A DNA stretch of 64,000 nucleotides from Dipylidium caninum (GCA_017562135.1 QEYB01000798.1:100479-164478); one strand, 5' to 3'. Numbered from the stretch's first letter, positions 23,400 to 35,449 are shown. Numbers and translations are program-made. The notes: generated from the sequence alone by a model not told the origin.

Positions 23400-24286
23400 A
23401 TCGTTTGCTCCAACTGGCTACTGGGGCGGTCAGCAAAGACTGACGCAAGTCCAATAAGCAGTCTAAACTTACAGTTTCGTGAAATTGCGTCACCCCAGAG
23501 CATATATAAACAGCTTTACTTAAAGTAGACTTCCGAGAAACCAGCCTCTTCTTACGATGTCGGCTCATTTGGTAGCCTGTCTGCTAGCTTTGCTGCCTTG
23601 TCTTGTCAGTGTTTATTGCCTGCTCCACAAAGCCACTCGAGACAGAATTGATGCTGCCCGTGAACAACAGTCAAGTACCCACAGGTTACCTCCTTTGCCT
23701 CATTCTCCCCCACCACATCCGTTTAGTTTGCCAATGTGTCTCATGTCTTTCAGGACTGTGTAGACCGTCGAAGATTGTTGAATTATCAACATGATGTCTC
23801 CAGCATCATCGAGTCTCTGATCTTCGGATTTTTTCCGCTACATGCTGATAGAGGGCAATGTAAATGAACCCGTTTGGTGGACTAATTTGAACAACGCCAC
23901 TCGAAGATTGCATTGGTCAATGCCGTGCCGACAAACGAGACGGTTGAGTTTACCACACTTCTCGAAAGGCTGTCTTTTAATTTCTTCATACCAAACGACA
24001 TATATCGCCGGTAAGTTCTGATAAACTGATCGTATTTGGCGTCTTCTCTCTTGTCTCTCCCAGGCATTTTAATGGTGCTTATACCATTCTCCAATGGCGG
24101 TTCAGCGGGCTATTGCAATATAACGCCTCGTCAGGCGAGGTTTCTGTTAGGAGTACTTGGAACCACACGGTGCAGGATACAGTCGCCATGAACCATTTCC
24201 TCGATCACAAGGAAACAATGCGAATGGCAATTTTGTGCAAGTTTAAGAAGTTCATTTCCGGTGCATCCTGTCGTGTGACGCAGTGA
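23400..24286 (+). pseudogene. Type B small secreted protein, best copy
   Basis: A TATATAA at about 23503 precedes ATG 23557. Exon 1 (23557-23684) encodes a textbook signal peptide starting Met-Ser-Ala-His-Leu-Val-Ala-Cys-Leu-Leu and ending Ser-Ser-Thr-His-Arg. Exon 2 (23754-24010, 257 bp) is one base longer than the family's 256 and contains frame changes, but Cys-Arg-Pro-Ser-Lys-Ile-Val, a Val-Trp-Trp-Thr-Asn stretch and Leu-Ser-Phe-Asn-Phe-Phe are visible in successive frames. They match Cys-Gln-Pro-Arg-Asn, Tyr-Trp-Trp-Thr-Asp and the hydrophobic strand of the 45.65 kb gene. Exon 3 (24064-24286, 223 bp) is fully open: Phe-Asn-Gly-Ala-Tyr-Thr-Ile-Leu-Gln-Trp-Arg-Phe-Ser-Gly-Leu, ending Cys-Arg-Val-Thr-Gln-stop. 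Type B is thus a diverged sister of type A with the same exon plan. All damage is in exon 2 and at the exon 1 phase. Confidence 0.65.
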
Positions 24287-24610
24287 CCCGCTACTACGCT
24301 GATCTCTATCTCTCCCCCTTCCCCTTCATAACCGCTTCTCTCCCTCAGTAAAGCGTTCCTGTTTGAATGCCGATGAACGACTCCTCACTGTCTAACGACA
24401 TTAGTTTAGCGCAGCAGTAGACTGGGGCTTTGCACGCTTGTCTGTTATACCCAGGCACTGTCCTATCCGTGTGATTTGGGGAAAATCTTCACTGTGTGAG
24501 GTGCTCACCACGAGCCACCCTCCCTTGACTGACTCACTATTTATCGGCGCTAACTAGTGCTTAAGCGTTAGAGGTTCACACGAGGGCCGTCGAGATGTTT
24601 TGCCGCTACC
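24287..24610. other. Intergenic, no gene recognised
   Basis: No supported feature; 3' flank of the type B copy. Confidence 0.35.
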
Positions 24611-24865
24611 TCAACTTGACGAAAACTCAACTGCGCAACCAACATCCAGTGAAGCCGCCTCATCAAAGGTCTTCTTCTTCAGCCTAACCACTGCATCTTC
24701 TGCCAATAGCGACTCTTTAACGCGCATATTGACATGACTCTCTCGAGCTACTTCTGAATCTACCTCACTTTTGAAGTAATATATCGTGGAGCGGGCACCT
24801 GTCACTCTCGGTGCCTCGGAGGGGTAGGGAGAAATATCGACGCAACTGACTAAAACCTTCATAAA
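24611..24865 (-). CDS. Possible terminal exon, unknown protein
   Basis: On the minus strand, GAAGGTTTTAG at about 24866 could serve as an acceptor for an open stretch ending in Val-Glu-Phe-Ser-Ser-Ser-stop. The composition is protein-like and charged, for example Lys-Ser-Glu-Val-Asp-Ser-Glu-Val-Ala-Arg-Glu-Ser and Leu-Lys-Lys-Lys-Thr-Phe-Asp-Glu-Ala. A further minus-strand stretch upstream (about 25240-25120) reads Tyr-Pro-His-Lys-Asp-Asn-Ser-Gly-Asp-Ser-Tyr-Val-Phe-Ile-Val-Lys-Asp but is bounded by stops. I do not recognise either part, and no homologue occurs in the window. A chance ORF is possible. Confidence 0.25.
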   Translation of the reverse strand, partial: FMKVLVSCVDISPYPSEAPRVTGARSTIYYFKSEVDSEVARESHVNMRVKESLLAEDAVVRLKKKTFDEAASLDVGCAVEFSSS

Positions 24866-24899
24866 TTCCAGCGATGCACAGATCATTGTAGGTCATGAG

Positions 24900-25655
24900 T
24901 TTTCATCGTAATGTCGCCAACATCATCAAAGACTGGGGTTTGCGGTTCCATTGGACGTGATGGAGTTCAGTAAATTTAAGCCACAGAGACGTAACCTCCT
25001 TTGTCTGCACGGAAGTGAGAAGCGAAGACCTCGCCCGTGACTTTTTGAGTTGGAGTAACGAGGTATCATGGAAGCCACTCAACTATCTCTGAAAGTGAAA
25101 CTTCCGATCATTCAAAATCTTCAATCAAGACTGTCCTCCATGTGGATTACTCCCAGTAGACCAGCGCGTATCGCGTTTTGGATCTTTCACAATAAACACG
25201 TAACTATCTCCGGAATTGTCTTTGTGAGGATAGACAATCATTTTAGCTCGCCTTACCTACTGGGATGCACATTGCTGCACTTGAGAAAGCCAAGTCGACA
25301 GTACCGACATCATGTATACCTCAACAAATCGCATTTGACTTTGGTTATCCTCATGAACACGAGTTCTCCGAACTGGTTAATAGAGGTCCCCTTTGGTCGG
25401 GAAGAGTAAGGGTTTGAGCTTGAGCAATATTCGAGAAACATCCTCTGTTCTATGGTCCCTAAGCCACTAATCTCCTACAAAGTATAGACTTCAACTAATG
25501 CAATTTTATCTAGTCTCGGTGCCGTCAGAGCTCCGTGAATCACGGGAAACTACGTGTCTCGAAATGTGTGCAACTATCGGCGGCCACTCACCTCATGGCC
25601 TCGTCAATGCTGCATGGTATACAACTAGTCGGACGAGAAATATCAGTTTTTGTTT
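24900..25655. other. Intergenic, ORF without support
   Basis: A 113-codon plus-strand frame (25068-25409) has no signal peptide or motif. I do not call a gene. Confidence 0.3.
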
Positions 25656-25659
25656 ACGA

Positions 25660-26035
25660 AATTTTTGTGGATGAAGGGAGAGTATAAAATGTCAGTGATT
25701 GGGAAAACGGCTTTTCTTTGAACTCATTCAGTCTGTTCGCGAGAGTATTATGCAATGTTTCCTGACGTGAGCCTATTTTGAGTCCTCCATGACTTCTTTT
25801 CTCTAACTGCGTGCACCGCGGCGTCCTACGTCACCAAGAGTTTGCATTCACAGGACAATTCGAGTTGATTATGTCATTGAGCGAGATGTCCATACTCGAG
25901 GTTAAGAACGACCGTGTGCTGGATTCAGTCGCAGATGTGTCCTTGGCAAGTCTCAAAAAGACCATTCGGAGGAAGCTTGTGGTGAGTTTTAATTCATTCG
26001 TTTCAAGTGATGTTTTGTCGACTCACCTAGACTGG
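25660..26035 (+). pseudogene. Type A relic: end of exon 2 plus exon 3
   Basis: The stretch near 25665-25730 reads Val-Asp-Glu-Gly-Arg-Val, then a stop, then Ser-Val-Ile-Gly-Lys, matching Val-Asp-Val-Glu-Gly-Arg-Glu-Phe-Lys-Ile-Ser-Val-Ile of the 53.8 kb copy. The exon 3 acceptor is changed from CTCTAG to CTCTAA near 25803. Exon 3 keeps Phe-Ala-Phe-Thr-Gly-Gln-Phe-Glu and Val-Ala-Asp-Val-Ser-Leu-Ala-Ser-Leu-Lys. The signal-peptide exon and most of exon 2 are missing. Confidence 0.6.
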
Positions 26036-26039
26036 CTAC

Positions 26040-29000
26040 TGTCTAACCAGAATTATTTGACCTTACATTGTCCATGGTATCTGCACCTGATAAATCAGTT
26101 TCTTTACGCGGATTAGTAACTTCCTTTTCTGTGAAAACTCACGTTGTTGTGAGGCTGCGGTTAAAGCTGCCTGGCTCAAACCTCCTTGGGGGCAGCCAGT
26201 GGCTAATGTGACAATTCAAATTTCACACTTAGTAGGAGTAACCACATCTCCACCCTAACAACCCACTCATGAGATTATGCGAGCCAACTTTCAGGCGCTA
26301 GGGCTACTTTGTCTGGCCGTCCACAGTTGTCACCAGGTAGTGTTGAACAGTTGGCTTAACATATTCCACATCGCAGTAGGACGTTAGGCTACGAGAAGAA
26401 AGCATTCCAACCTCAGGTGGATGGAATGTTTTTAATTGCTGAGATGTTTATTTCCAGTGGAGTAGGCCCTATTGACACTGTTTCCGTTATGGCCATACTG
26501 TTTGAGATTCGTTACTCTCATGAGCATAAGTGAAATGGAGGGTACGTCGAACTCGCAGGTGGAAGGCACCGTGCGCCGCGAGGATGTCTCACGATTCAGC
26601 ATATTTTTGCTCCGACACGAGACATGAAATGATCCATTGTGTAAGCTCGGCAAAAATGACACGACCTGCAAAGGGCTATGGAAAGCTTGGGCTTATTGTC
26701 TTCCAACGCTACGAAGACATGAACACGTGAAAAATAAAAGGCCACAAGTCTCCAGTTGCACAAAGACGTGTACCCAACGTCATCATATTTGCATTGACAA
26801 TCGTGAAGTTTGGAAAAGGACGAATGGAAGCTGAGAACCTCATGAGGTCGATCATTTCTGCCATGTCGAAGTGTTTTGAAGATGCTTTAGGTGCTGTAAG
26901 AGATGGGATAAAATAAAGAACTGAGAATAAGCTGTTTTTAAAATGAGAACATGTAAATCGCCTACGTCAAGTCTTGGCAATGTGCCCGAAGCCCGAATGA
27001 TGTCACAGTCGAGCTCCTCAACGAGTACTGAAACCTTGAACTATTAACCATGACATAAACACGAATCAGCATCGTTGGACGCCATGTCTGAAAAGGTCTA
27101 ACGCGACAAGTGCATTTGATGGCGTATAAATGCCGTTTGTACATAACGTGGGACCACGTAAACAATAAATTGGCGCGTGGACGGAATGGTGTGAAGTTGC
27201 TCAAATGCAATGAAGAAGTAAGAACAGGGAGACACGAGAATCGAGGATGGAGAGGCGTTCTGTTGCATAGACTGGGAATATTCCAAAACGTGTCTCATCC
27301 CTATGCACGGACATATGTCTTGGAGGTAAGTTGTTAACAAGGCCTTTGTGAGTGTGCTTCAGTCTGTTTAGCATTTCATCACAACACGGTTGTTGGTAAT
27401 GTTTAGCATGTTGTTTTGTTAGTTTCAATCAGGTAAACGGATGCTATTTGATGTTCTAGTCTGCACCGTTCTCATCAATTTACCCATTTCGCGCGTATTT
27501 TTCGGGATTTAGTTTTGAGCACAAATTTAGGGAGTGACTATTTTCGTGGTTCATTGATATATTGAAAAATTGCCCGTGCGCATAATCCACAATCTGTTGT
27601 AAGAGAATTAAATAGCCACCAATGAAGGCTGAAGGACAAATCGACTGTCTCGAAAGATGATCATTAAAGCGACGGTTAACTGTCATACGTCGGTCGGCGA
27701 AAAGGCGAGGAAGTGAGAAATACTCGACAAAAAATAAGAAACTTATGAATTGAGACCCGTGTGACAGTGTCGACAGTCACTTTGTGGAAAATACTGTGGA
27801 GAGATCATCGAATACGCCGCGATAAAATTCAAGAAAGATGAACCTGATCACCAGAGGAAGAGGAAATCTGGGGATCGTACAGCATTTCTGATAACCAGCT
27901 AACTGTTCTAGACATTGGATTAACGACCAAACTGAGTTTAGCTCGATCAAACGAATCTGACTCAAGGAATGTAGCATATTTGTCTTCCTCGCCTGCTTCA
28001 GAATGACCTTTCAAATGCATCGATCACTCCTTATTTTGGCATTGTCACTGCAACAGGACAAATTTTCGATCACTCATCCATGAGTGGCACCATTGTTCTG
28101 TCGTCCACGCTGCGAGAACACTGCCTTTGCCCTTCCGCATCAAAATGGCAATCTTTGAACGTGTCACTACGAATGACGTAAAGAAGAATATGACGAAGAT
28201 ATGAAACGGGTTTCGCAGTCAATCCTCAAATGGTGACTGATAACGAACGCTAATACAGAGTCTACTTACAAAAATGCTGGAATGTAGTGATTAGAAGTGC
28301 CGGTCTTCCTTTTGTCATGCGGAACTGTTGAAGCACATCTCAAATTAACGAACTTCAACTTCATCGTTACCTGAGACAAAGCGGCCCGGAAGGGTTGCAG
28401 GTTCTCCTATTCACGTGATTATATCAGCCTCAATTTCTTACGATTTGCAATGCGTCCCTCGATGTTTACTCAAGGGGAATCACGTCGAGCAGTGTATCAA
28501 CTACACTGGAGAATTCAGACGCTGGCAAGTAGGAAGGGAATATCATTCAGTTGAATCCGGCTCATGCGCTCAAGGTAAGCAGATGTCACAAGAACGGTGA
28601 TATGATTAGCCGTCGAGAGGCACTTGTCACTGGGTAGATGTGAAGAGTAGGTCTTCAGCCAAATGGGCGTTCGAAGCAATATTTGACTCCACCGGCGTAA
28701 TTTGAAGTATTGTGAAATCTCCGAGAGCTCATTTGTTAGCCCTCTGCTTTAGAGTCGTCCATGAAAACTCATTCGATGCCTCGTTGTTCCCGCTTCATCA
28801 CAGCAGTACACTTGCTTCATGTTAATCCTTACACATGCCATATCTCTACTGCGTCTTCCACGTTCTGCACACACTGCACTTCTCTTCCTACGGCATCTTG
28901 GCGGCCTTGGTAACCTGTAACTAAGGATCGAGAGGTATTTGAGATCTCGAGACAGTTGACGTATGAGGCCTTGAGAGGGATGATACCCTTACTGGAGGCG

Positions 29001-29970
29001 TCAAACTTTCGAAACACGTTGAAAAGGGTTTATGTAAACAGTCAATAAATTCAGGTTTGGATAAGATTAAGAAGCTCGCCTATGACTCGATTTAGGCTGC
29101 GAAGAAATTTCGAAGAGAAGACGTAGGGTATAAAAAATAAGGCTATATTTGTAATCACTTAATCTCCTCTCTTACTGAGTCCTACGTGGCCTCTTCGGAA
29201 TCGTGATGTCCTCAAACCCGAAGATCCATTTCACCGCTCATCAAGACATGATCTTTCCATGCAATAGTGATGGCGTCAATTACGCCACTTCGAAGAAATT
29301 GGGCCGTGTGCCGCTCTGTCACAAGGTCCAAGGAAAGCCGGATACGTTAATCCAGGAGAACAAAAATAGGGGGTCATCCACTCAGGGCCCCTGTAGTCGG
29401 GGGACATCCAACTGATATGCAGACCTTGGAGCTCGGCGAAGGCGAGCACAGGCAGGTGCAGTAACGGGTGCGAGGAGGTGGCTATCAGAGCATTTGAGAA
29501 CGGTCGTAGCAGCATTGAAAGTTTTCTTTAAAACAAATTCTAGCTCCCGCGGTCCGATTGATGGACCACAGGGCTGACAGAACCGAGGACACATAGGAGC
29601 GTCCTCGTGTTGTGGGCCGTCAGCCCCCGTTCGAAGCATTAACTCACTCCACGAGGTCAAGGTGGCTTGCGAACCAAACACCCAACACGTCCTGGAACGG
29701 CGGACCAATGAAAGGGACCTACGTCCGGACTTTAGTCGTCGTACAGAAAGGCACTCGGAAATGATTAATTCTGACACCTCGTGCAGGACACATCGTCAAT
29801 AAAGAGCATTTTCAGTGGCCACTTCCCCCTTCACAACACTTAAAGTTTTCGGATCGAGTGTTGAAAGTAGAATTACTCCATTTGTGGGAGACATCATTTT
29901 CTATTACAAAAACACGGGCTTGTAGACAAACGGTGGCGCCAGTTCTAAGATTAGCTGAACGATCTGTTAG
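26040..29970. other. Longest stretch without family members
   Basis: Nearly 4 kb with no exon of either secreted family and no repeat I could match elsewhere. A TATA-like GGTATAAAAAATAAGG at about 29129 lies about 75 bp before an ATG at 29206 that opens 69 codons (Met-Ser-Ser-Asn-Pro-Lys), with no signal peptide. A 131-codon minus-strand frame (29382-29777) is also unsupported. I would not call either. Confidence 0.3.
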
Positions 29971-29976
29971 GAATTT

Positions 29977-30243
29977 TTAATGCATGACAAGAAACCTCTT
30001 TCGGAAATATTGTAAACAAAGCCTTAAGGAAATCCTACAATATAGAGGTGGGCAGGTGTTTGGCCAATTCATTCTTAAGGGGGTGGAAGTGTTGTGGGAG
30101 GAGAGGACATTGGACAGGAGCCAATGATTTGTTAAGAGAGGTGCTAGATGAGGAGTTAGGAGATATACGGGTCTAAATGCCCATGTTTGCTCAGTATTCG
30201 ATAAAGTTAGAACAACGAGAAGCAAGGTAAAAGGCTGAGACAT
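29977..30243 (-). CDS. Possible small secreted protein, 88 aa
   Basis: The ORF begins Met-Ser-Gln-Pro-Phe-Thr-Leu-Leu-Leu-Val-Val-Leu-Thr-Leu and has a cleavage-like Gln-Thr-Trp-Ala at residues 19-22, so it could carry a signal peptide. The rest is short and Pro/Leu/Ser rich, with two Cys in the middle and one near Leu-Arg-Leu-Cys-Leu. There is no clear TATA box upstream. No relative is seen in the window. It may be chance, or a spliced first exon. Confidence 0.25.
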   Translation of the reverse strand: MSQPFTLLLVVLTLSNTEQTWAFRPVYLLTPHLAPLLTNHWLLSNVLSSHNTSTPLRMNWPNTCPPLYCRISLRLCLQYFRKRFLVMH

Positions 30244-30559
30244 GGAGGGGTGTTGCGGTAGAGAGACTTAGTTCGTTTGTGGGTGGGTTGACGAGAAAAG
30301 ATGAATTGCCTTGCAGTTGAAAGCAAACCGCGGCTCCGCGCGAGGGGATGCCACGGTAGCAATAATGACACGTTGCAATCTCCTAAATGCCTCAGCTTGA
30401 GTGACGCTACCGATAGACTCAATAAACTCTCACTCACCTCCATGGCAAGGCCCGAGCTACGCTATGAAAGATTGCCCAACAGTGGGAGCATATTTTGGAG
30501 GTCAACAAAGGGTGTTAGGAGCAGCTTTTGGGCCATCAAGTTAGTTTCCTCTGCCCCTA

Positions 30560-31333
30560 CGGTGGGACACGAGGTGAACACACAACCGGCACATACACCG
30601 CAAATCAGATGAACCGAATCACTTTTCCGCAAAGCCTATGTAAGTGAGACGGATTGAAAGTGGCCTTTGTGAATACAGACGTCTGCACCTCCAGATTTCT
30701 CACGAGTAATTGCCCAAATTTCATCCCCTCACCAGATGCTTTGCACGATTCACTGTGCACGATTTTCATACGATGCATCTCTCTCGTCACACAGCACCTT
30801 GTCAGCCACGAAACATCGTCATAGAGTCTCAAGACACATTGGAAATTGCTAGGCACTTGTCTACGAGACTTTCAGGAGTATGCTGATTGGAGACATACCA
30901 GAACACAGCATTTGGTTGCCTATTTTGGGGAACGCCGTCTGGAGAACAGTTCTTGCACAAAGCTGTTGTTGAGAGTCAGGAATTTAAAATTTCAGTGATA
31001 GTAGAACGACTTATCTTTTGCCTCATCCCGTCCGCCCCAAAGAGACCACGGACAATGTTTTTTCCTGACGTAGGCCTATTTTGCGTTCTGCATTTGCATG
31101 CTTCTCTAGCATCATACTCCGCGGCGCCTGTATCATCGAGGCATTCGAGTCTAGAGGACTATTTTGAGTTGATAAGTCATTGCGTGAGGTCTCCGTACTC
31201 GAAGCTAAGAGCTACTGCGTGTTGGATAGAGTTGAAGATGTGTTTTTTGGCAATTCCCGAGGAGAGCGGTCGAAGGAATGCTGTGGTGGCCTTTAATTTG
31301 CTCATCTCAAGTGCCACTTGCCGACTCTTTTAG
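30560..31333 (+). pseudogene. Type A copy lacking its signal-peptide core
   Basis: The upstream module (30500-30640) matches that of the 53.7 kb copy, but exon 1 has an internal deletion of roughly 100 bp near 30692. The CAGACGTCTGCA start region is fused to CTCCAGATTTCTCACGAGTA, which removes the hydrophobic segment. Exon 2 starts at 30795 with Pro-Cys-Gln-Pro-Arg-Asn-Ile-Val, followed by a TAG and several shifts. The exon 2 donor is lost (GTTACAGGT in the 54 kb copy, ACCACGGACAAT here). Exon 3 (31110-31333) retains the core with frame slips and ends Ser-Ser-Ala-Thr-Cys-Arg-Leu-Phe-stop in one frame. Closest relative: the minus-strand copy at 38.2-38.9 kb. Confidence 0.7.
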
Positions 31334-31339
31334 ATTGTC

Positions 31340-32680
31340 TCCTCCCTAACTCGCGTCTCAATGCGCCGCATTTCTGTGGCATCTCTATCGCAATAAGCAG
31401 TATTTCCACGTGTAATATTGGCTCTCATTCTCTGGAACTCTGCGTTGTTTTGGGGGAAACGGTGAAATCTGTCAGATCCGACCTGGCTTGAGAGGAAACT
31501 GCAGTCTACTGCAACGTTAAGATAACGCATTCAAGGCAACCCACACTAGTTTTTCGACAAGTCCTCCTCCTGCCACGGTTTTGAGTAGCTCACGCATAGC
31601 AGCCGTCAGAGAGTGAGGAGTTTAATACTTTGGCACTTCTCAGCACAATGCTCTTTGATAGAGAGAAAGGGTGACCAACCTGGGGTAGTGGGCTTTCAGT
31701 TCATTTGGCGGAACCCTTTGAGTCACTCAACGGGAGGCACAAAAGTGAAGGTCTTTAGAAGTCCTCAAAATAGCCGCCGGGTATCGTGTCCTGCGCCGTA
31801 TACTTCCTTATTCTCAATCCAGAAGCTTAGTCAGACAATGTAATGCAATGCTAAACCTGTTAAAATGTAACTCGAAAATGGTGTAGGCTCATTGTAATTC
31901 TGCTAGAGATTAGATGCAATACGAAAAAATGCGATCCTTTCGTCAGTACTCACACCTACACAGTTGTGAAAGTCGTAGAATATGGCCGCGTCAGCCATCA
32001 AACACGTCCGTGTAAGTGTGGTATTTTCAGAAACCTTGGAAGGTACGGTAGAGGCCATCAAACGAGCCGACATTTTGAGCTGAGTCTGATATTTTGCGGG
32101 ACTTATCCAAGTAAAGTCGTTTATACATGGCATAAAAGGCAGGTGTAATTACGCAAAAGTGTGAGTTTAGTGGTGTTGTGTCACCCTCGGACAGCGTCAC
32201 TTGTCAACAATTAGGGGGACTGGTCAGAAAATGCAAATTTGCATTACTTGGCTGGTTGTCTTTTTACGATAATGAACATGGAACACTGCAAGAACACATT
32301 CTCATCTCTGTAGTGTAGTGGAAGCACTTGCGCTGACTTTAATTAGTCTGAGAGTCTGCACGCACATCAGTGTGTGCCTCCTTTTCGTGAGCTTTAAAAC
32401 TTAATGGAGCTTATGTGGACAATTGGGTGAGAAGTAACCTCATTTGTCGACGGTGAGAAGACTCCACCGCATGTGTGGAAAGGAAATCGGCCTTTCAACA
32501 AGACGTGGCACATCGTGATTCCGGTTGAAATACAGGCCATTCCAGCGCAGTGCGCATGACTGCAGAAACGGTGGTGGTCGAAGGTAAACCTCGTAGAGAT
32601 CCTCTTTCGTTTCCCTTCAGGTCCGTTCAGTCATTAGACATGACGAAAATGTCTCCATTGGGGCACTTCAAATCGCGCAT
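31340..32680. other. 3' flank and intergenic
   Basis: The first 200 bp is the type A 3' flank. No gene is supported in the remainder. Confidence 0.35.
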
Positions 32681-32849
32681 AATGGCAGCCGGGGAATGAT
32701 TTTTCAGTGTGGAAGAGGATATAAGCGGCGTGCTTTGATCGCTTCCATCAGGCGACTTTAGGATCCAATTCAAATTCATAGGGTTTCTCTAAGCAAAATG
32801 AATATTTCCGAAAGAAATCCTCTCCTCAAGATGGAAAAAAAATACATTT

Positions 32850-33000
32850 TCGAGGTATGACGCCTAGGAGAATTTAAGGCCAAATAACTCCGTTGGGCAG
32901 CAACCATTCTAAGTGAGCTGACAATCGGCATTGAAAATGGTTGCATTGATAGTCAGGTAGTCAGAAGATAATGTGAACGAAGGGCAAAAACGCACCATTA
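32850..33000 (-). pseudogene. Type A exon 3 tail relic
   Basis: On the minus strand, the sequence near 32950-32900 (AATGCCGATTGTCAGCTCAC) matches the exon 3 end of type A copies (AGTGCTGCTTGTCGACTCACTTAG). Only this tail is recognisable. A similar tail lies 2 kb further on (34.9 kb), so the flanking spacer may have been duplicated too. Confidence 0.4.
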
Positions 33001-33069
33001 TTGGAATGAGAACATTCATTTGACTACGTCTTGTCTTCGTATTCTCCTCAGGCACGTAATAGATGAGTT

Positions 33070-33830
33070 TCTTAACGAAATTCGAAGCCTCTAACTGTTG
33101 ATCATCAAGTAAACGCTCTTTGACGTCGAGTGCCTACCCACGGTCCAAAAAGTGATCCTGGAGACGGTGAAGATAATGAAGAAAAATACGTGAATTTTTT
33201 TGTTGTTTGCCTGCAGATTGTTTTCTGGTTTGCATGACGCTGTCAAACAGACGGCAATGGTGACATGGCAGGTTAGCAAAATCAAACAGACAGGCTATCA
33301 CCTAAGACGAATTTGTGAGGGGAGACTAGTTGCACGCGAATCTCCTCCAAATAACGTCGTTTACATATGCGGGGGTTTGAGTTCTCTCTCACCTTTTGAT
33401 CAGACCCTCTACTCATTTTAAATTGCTTCCGGCTGTCTCACTACACAGTTGGAGCAAACGACAGATCATTAACCTCTTGGTGGACTGTTTCTACACTTTG
33501 TTCCCTTCAGTTGAGGAGCTTAATTTCCCCTTCACTAGTTTGCAACTATCAACCATCATTAGCCAATCGGTACAGCGCAATACTGCTGTACGACAAGGCA
33601 CGGCGAGCACATGAATAATCAACTACTGTTGACAAATTAAAAAACTAAATGCCGCCATAATCAACCGCTATGCAAAAGTAATCTGAGCATCCCACCCGAA
33701 TTCTGCTCTCGCTGGGGATTCTTCAACGTTTCTCCACTTGCCACAAATGGACTTGTCCCGAAAAGCCGTCGTCAAAAGTGTGAGGACCTGTTTTTCTGAT
33801 AATCAACAAAAAGATATTACACGGAATTTT
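33070..33830. other. Intergenic, no gene recognised
   Basis: Only short frames; no supported feature. Confidence 0.35.
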
Positions 33831-33839
33831 CTACTGAAG

Positions 33840-34250
33840 CAGATAAGCAGTGAGCGAAACCGGGACAAGTGTAGACCTATTGAGTTGGTGCTCCAGGTTA
33901 GTTCGTAACACTTCGCTTTGCAATCATGCCGGGACGGTAAATACCCAGCAGAGATGGAGCTCTAGGTGGCAGGCTATTTGCAAGTGTCCCATAACCCATA
34001 TCGGTTGCCACGCCCACAACCGCCTGGGTGTTCACAGTAGACTCGCCACGCAACAGACGCTACACAGAACTCCATGCTGTCGTCACGACTGATAAGGCAA
34101 AACAACAATGATGCACTGTATTCCGTGCTGTTAGTTGCAAATTCTAATCCACATCTCACGACCAATAAGAATTTCAGTCTACAATTGACAAGGGGAAACC
34201 TAGGTCACAGGAGATGAAAATAAGGAGATTTAGACAAGGTTCTAGCTCGC
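33840..34250 (-). repeat. Repeat E, minus-strand copy
   Basis: About 400 bp matches 55283-55690 on the opposite strand. Landmarks read on the minus strand are CTAAATCTCCTTATTTTCA near 34235 and AATAGCCTGCCACCT near 33970. The ORF 33974-34165 (63 aa) contains the shared Asp-Ser-Met-Glu-Phe-Cys-Val-Ala-Ser-Val-Ala-Trp core. The preceding frame (Leu-Glu-Phe-Ala-Thr-Asn-Ser-Thr-Glu-Tyr) also aligns with 55.38 kb. Protein identity unknown. Confidence 0.55.
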
Positions 34251-34259
34251 TCTCTGTAA

Positions 34260-34850
34260 GTGCGTTGGTATCTCTTTATTCTGTTATCAGTCCTAAAGTG
34301 CTTTTCAAAACCCATAATACAAACAATCCAACAATAATACTGACGTGTTTACGCAAGCTCTTTTGGTGATATATTATCCAGATTTTGGCTGTCACTTTGG
34401 ACTGATTTGGGGAGCGTTCGTGGCTGTCTAGTCAAGGCAATCATTTGCCTTCGTAGGCGGTAGGGACACCTACCGACAGCCAGGTTGAAACCAATCTTTC
34501 AGCAAAACAAGATAAAATGCTTCTGATCCAAATGCAACCATGCAGTGCACTGGAAATGACTGTGGAAAGTGTGCGATCAAAAGGCGAACCTTGCATAGAT
34601 CACCTTTTACTTCCATATAGACAGTTTACGCCACTGGACGGAAGCAAAATACTTCGTCGAATCACTTTAAACGGTAATCAATCTCTATTTGCAAGTGGTC
34701 TTTCAAGGTGAAGTCAGAAACCGCCCTTTAGCTGGATGAATTCGATTATATATACTCAAAGTCTTGATTCAAATTCATTGGGAAAGTATAAAGAATATGT
34801 TATCCAAAAGAACGAGGGTAACTACTCGAATTAAAGAGATGCAGATGCGG
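34260..34850. other. Intergenic, no gene recognised
   Basis: A TATATATA at about 34748 is not followed by a recognisable first exon. Confidence 0.3.
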
Positions 34851-34859
34851 CATACGATA

Positions 34860-35000
34860 CGGATCATCTAACTGGCGTCAGGCAACAGCCATTCTAGGCG
34901 AGTCGACAAGCAGTATTTGAAATGGATGAAGTTAAAAGTCTCACCACTTTCCAACGAACACGTTCATTCCTATTGGTGGACAAGATCTCCTCTTGTTACG
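34860..35000 (-). pseudogene. Type A exon 3 tail relic
   Basis: On the minus strand, AATACTGCTTGTCGACTCGC followed by CTAGAATGGCTGTTG matches the end of exon 3 and its first flank in the 26.0 and 54.5 kb copies. Nothing of the core remains upstream. Confidence 0.45.
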
Positions 35001-35440
35001 GTCGTTAATGCTGTTTGAAGGAGCAACAATCTGCCACACTTCTACCAGTTCTTGCAAAGTGTCGCAGACTGCAACAAATCAAGCGACTCAGGTGGCCCGG
35101 CGAAGTCTTCAACTCTACTTAGTATCTAAGTAGTGACTCTGCATTCCAGTCAGGTGCACTACAGTGGGTGTCGGTGAAATATTCTGGTTATCTTCCAGGA
35201 GAAGATTTAGGGGTAATGCTATAGGACATTTATTCACCTCGTTACCCTGAATGGAGTCAGGCCACCAGCGTACTCAGTTGAACTCAAAACTGGTCTCCAT
35301 GCAAAAAGCTCCATCCACTCACCGAGACAATGCGCGAAGAGGCTCAGATAACGGAAAATTGTGAGGCTCGCCGATGTCTCCTTACCTTTTGATGGCTTCG
35401 ATTGCACCGGTTTAAACCGCCCTAAGGAGGTGCTAAAAGG
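35001..35440. other. Intergenic, no gene recognised
   Basis: 3' flank of the next type A copy; no other feature. Confidence 0.35.
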
Positions 35441-35449
35441 ATGAAACAT

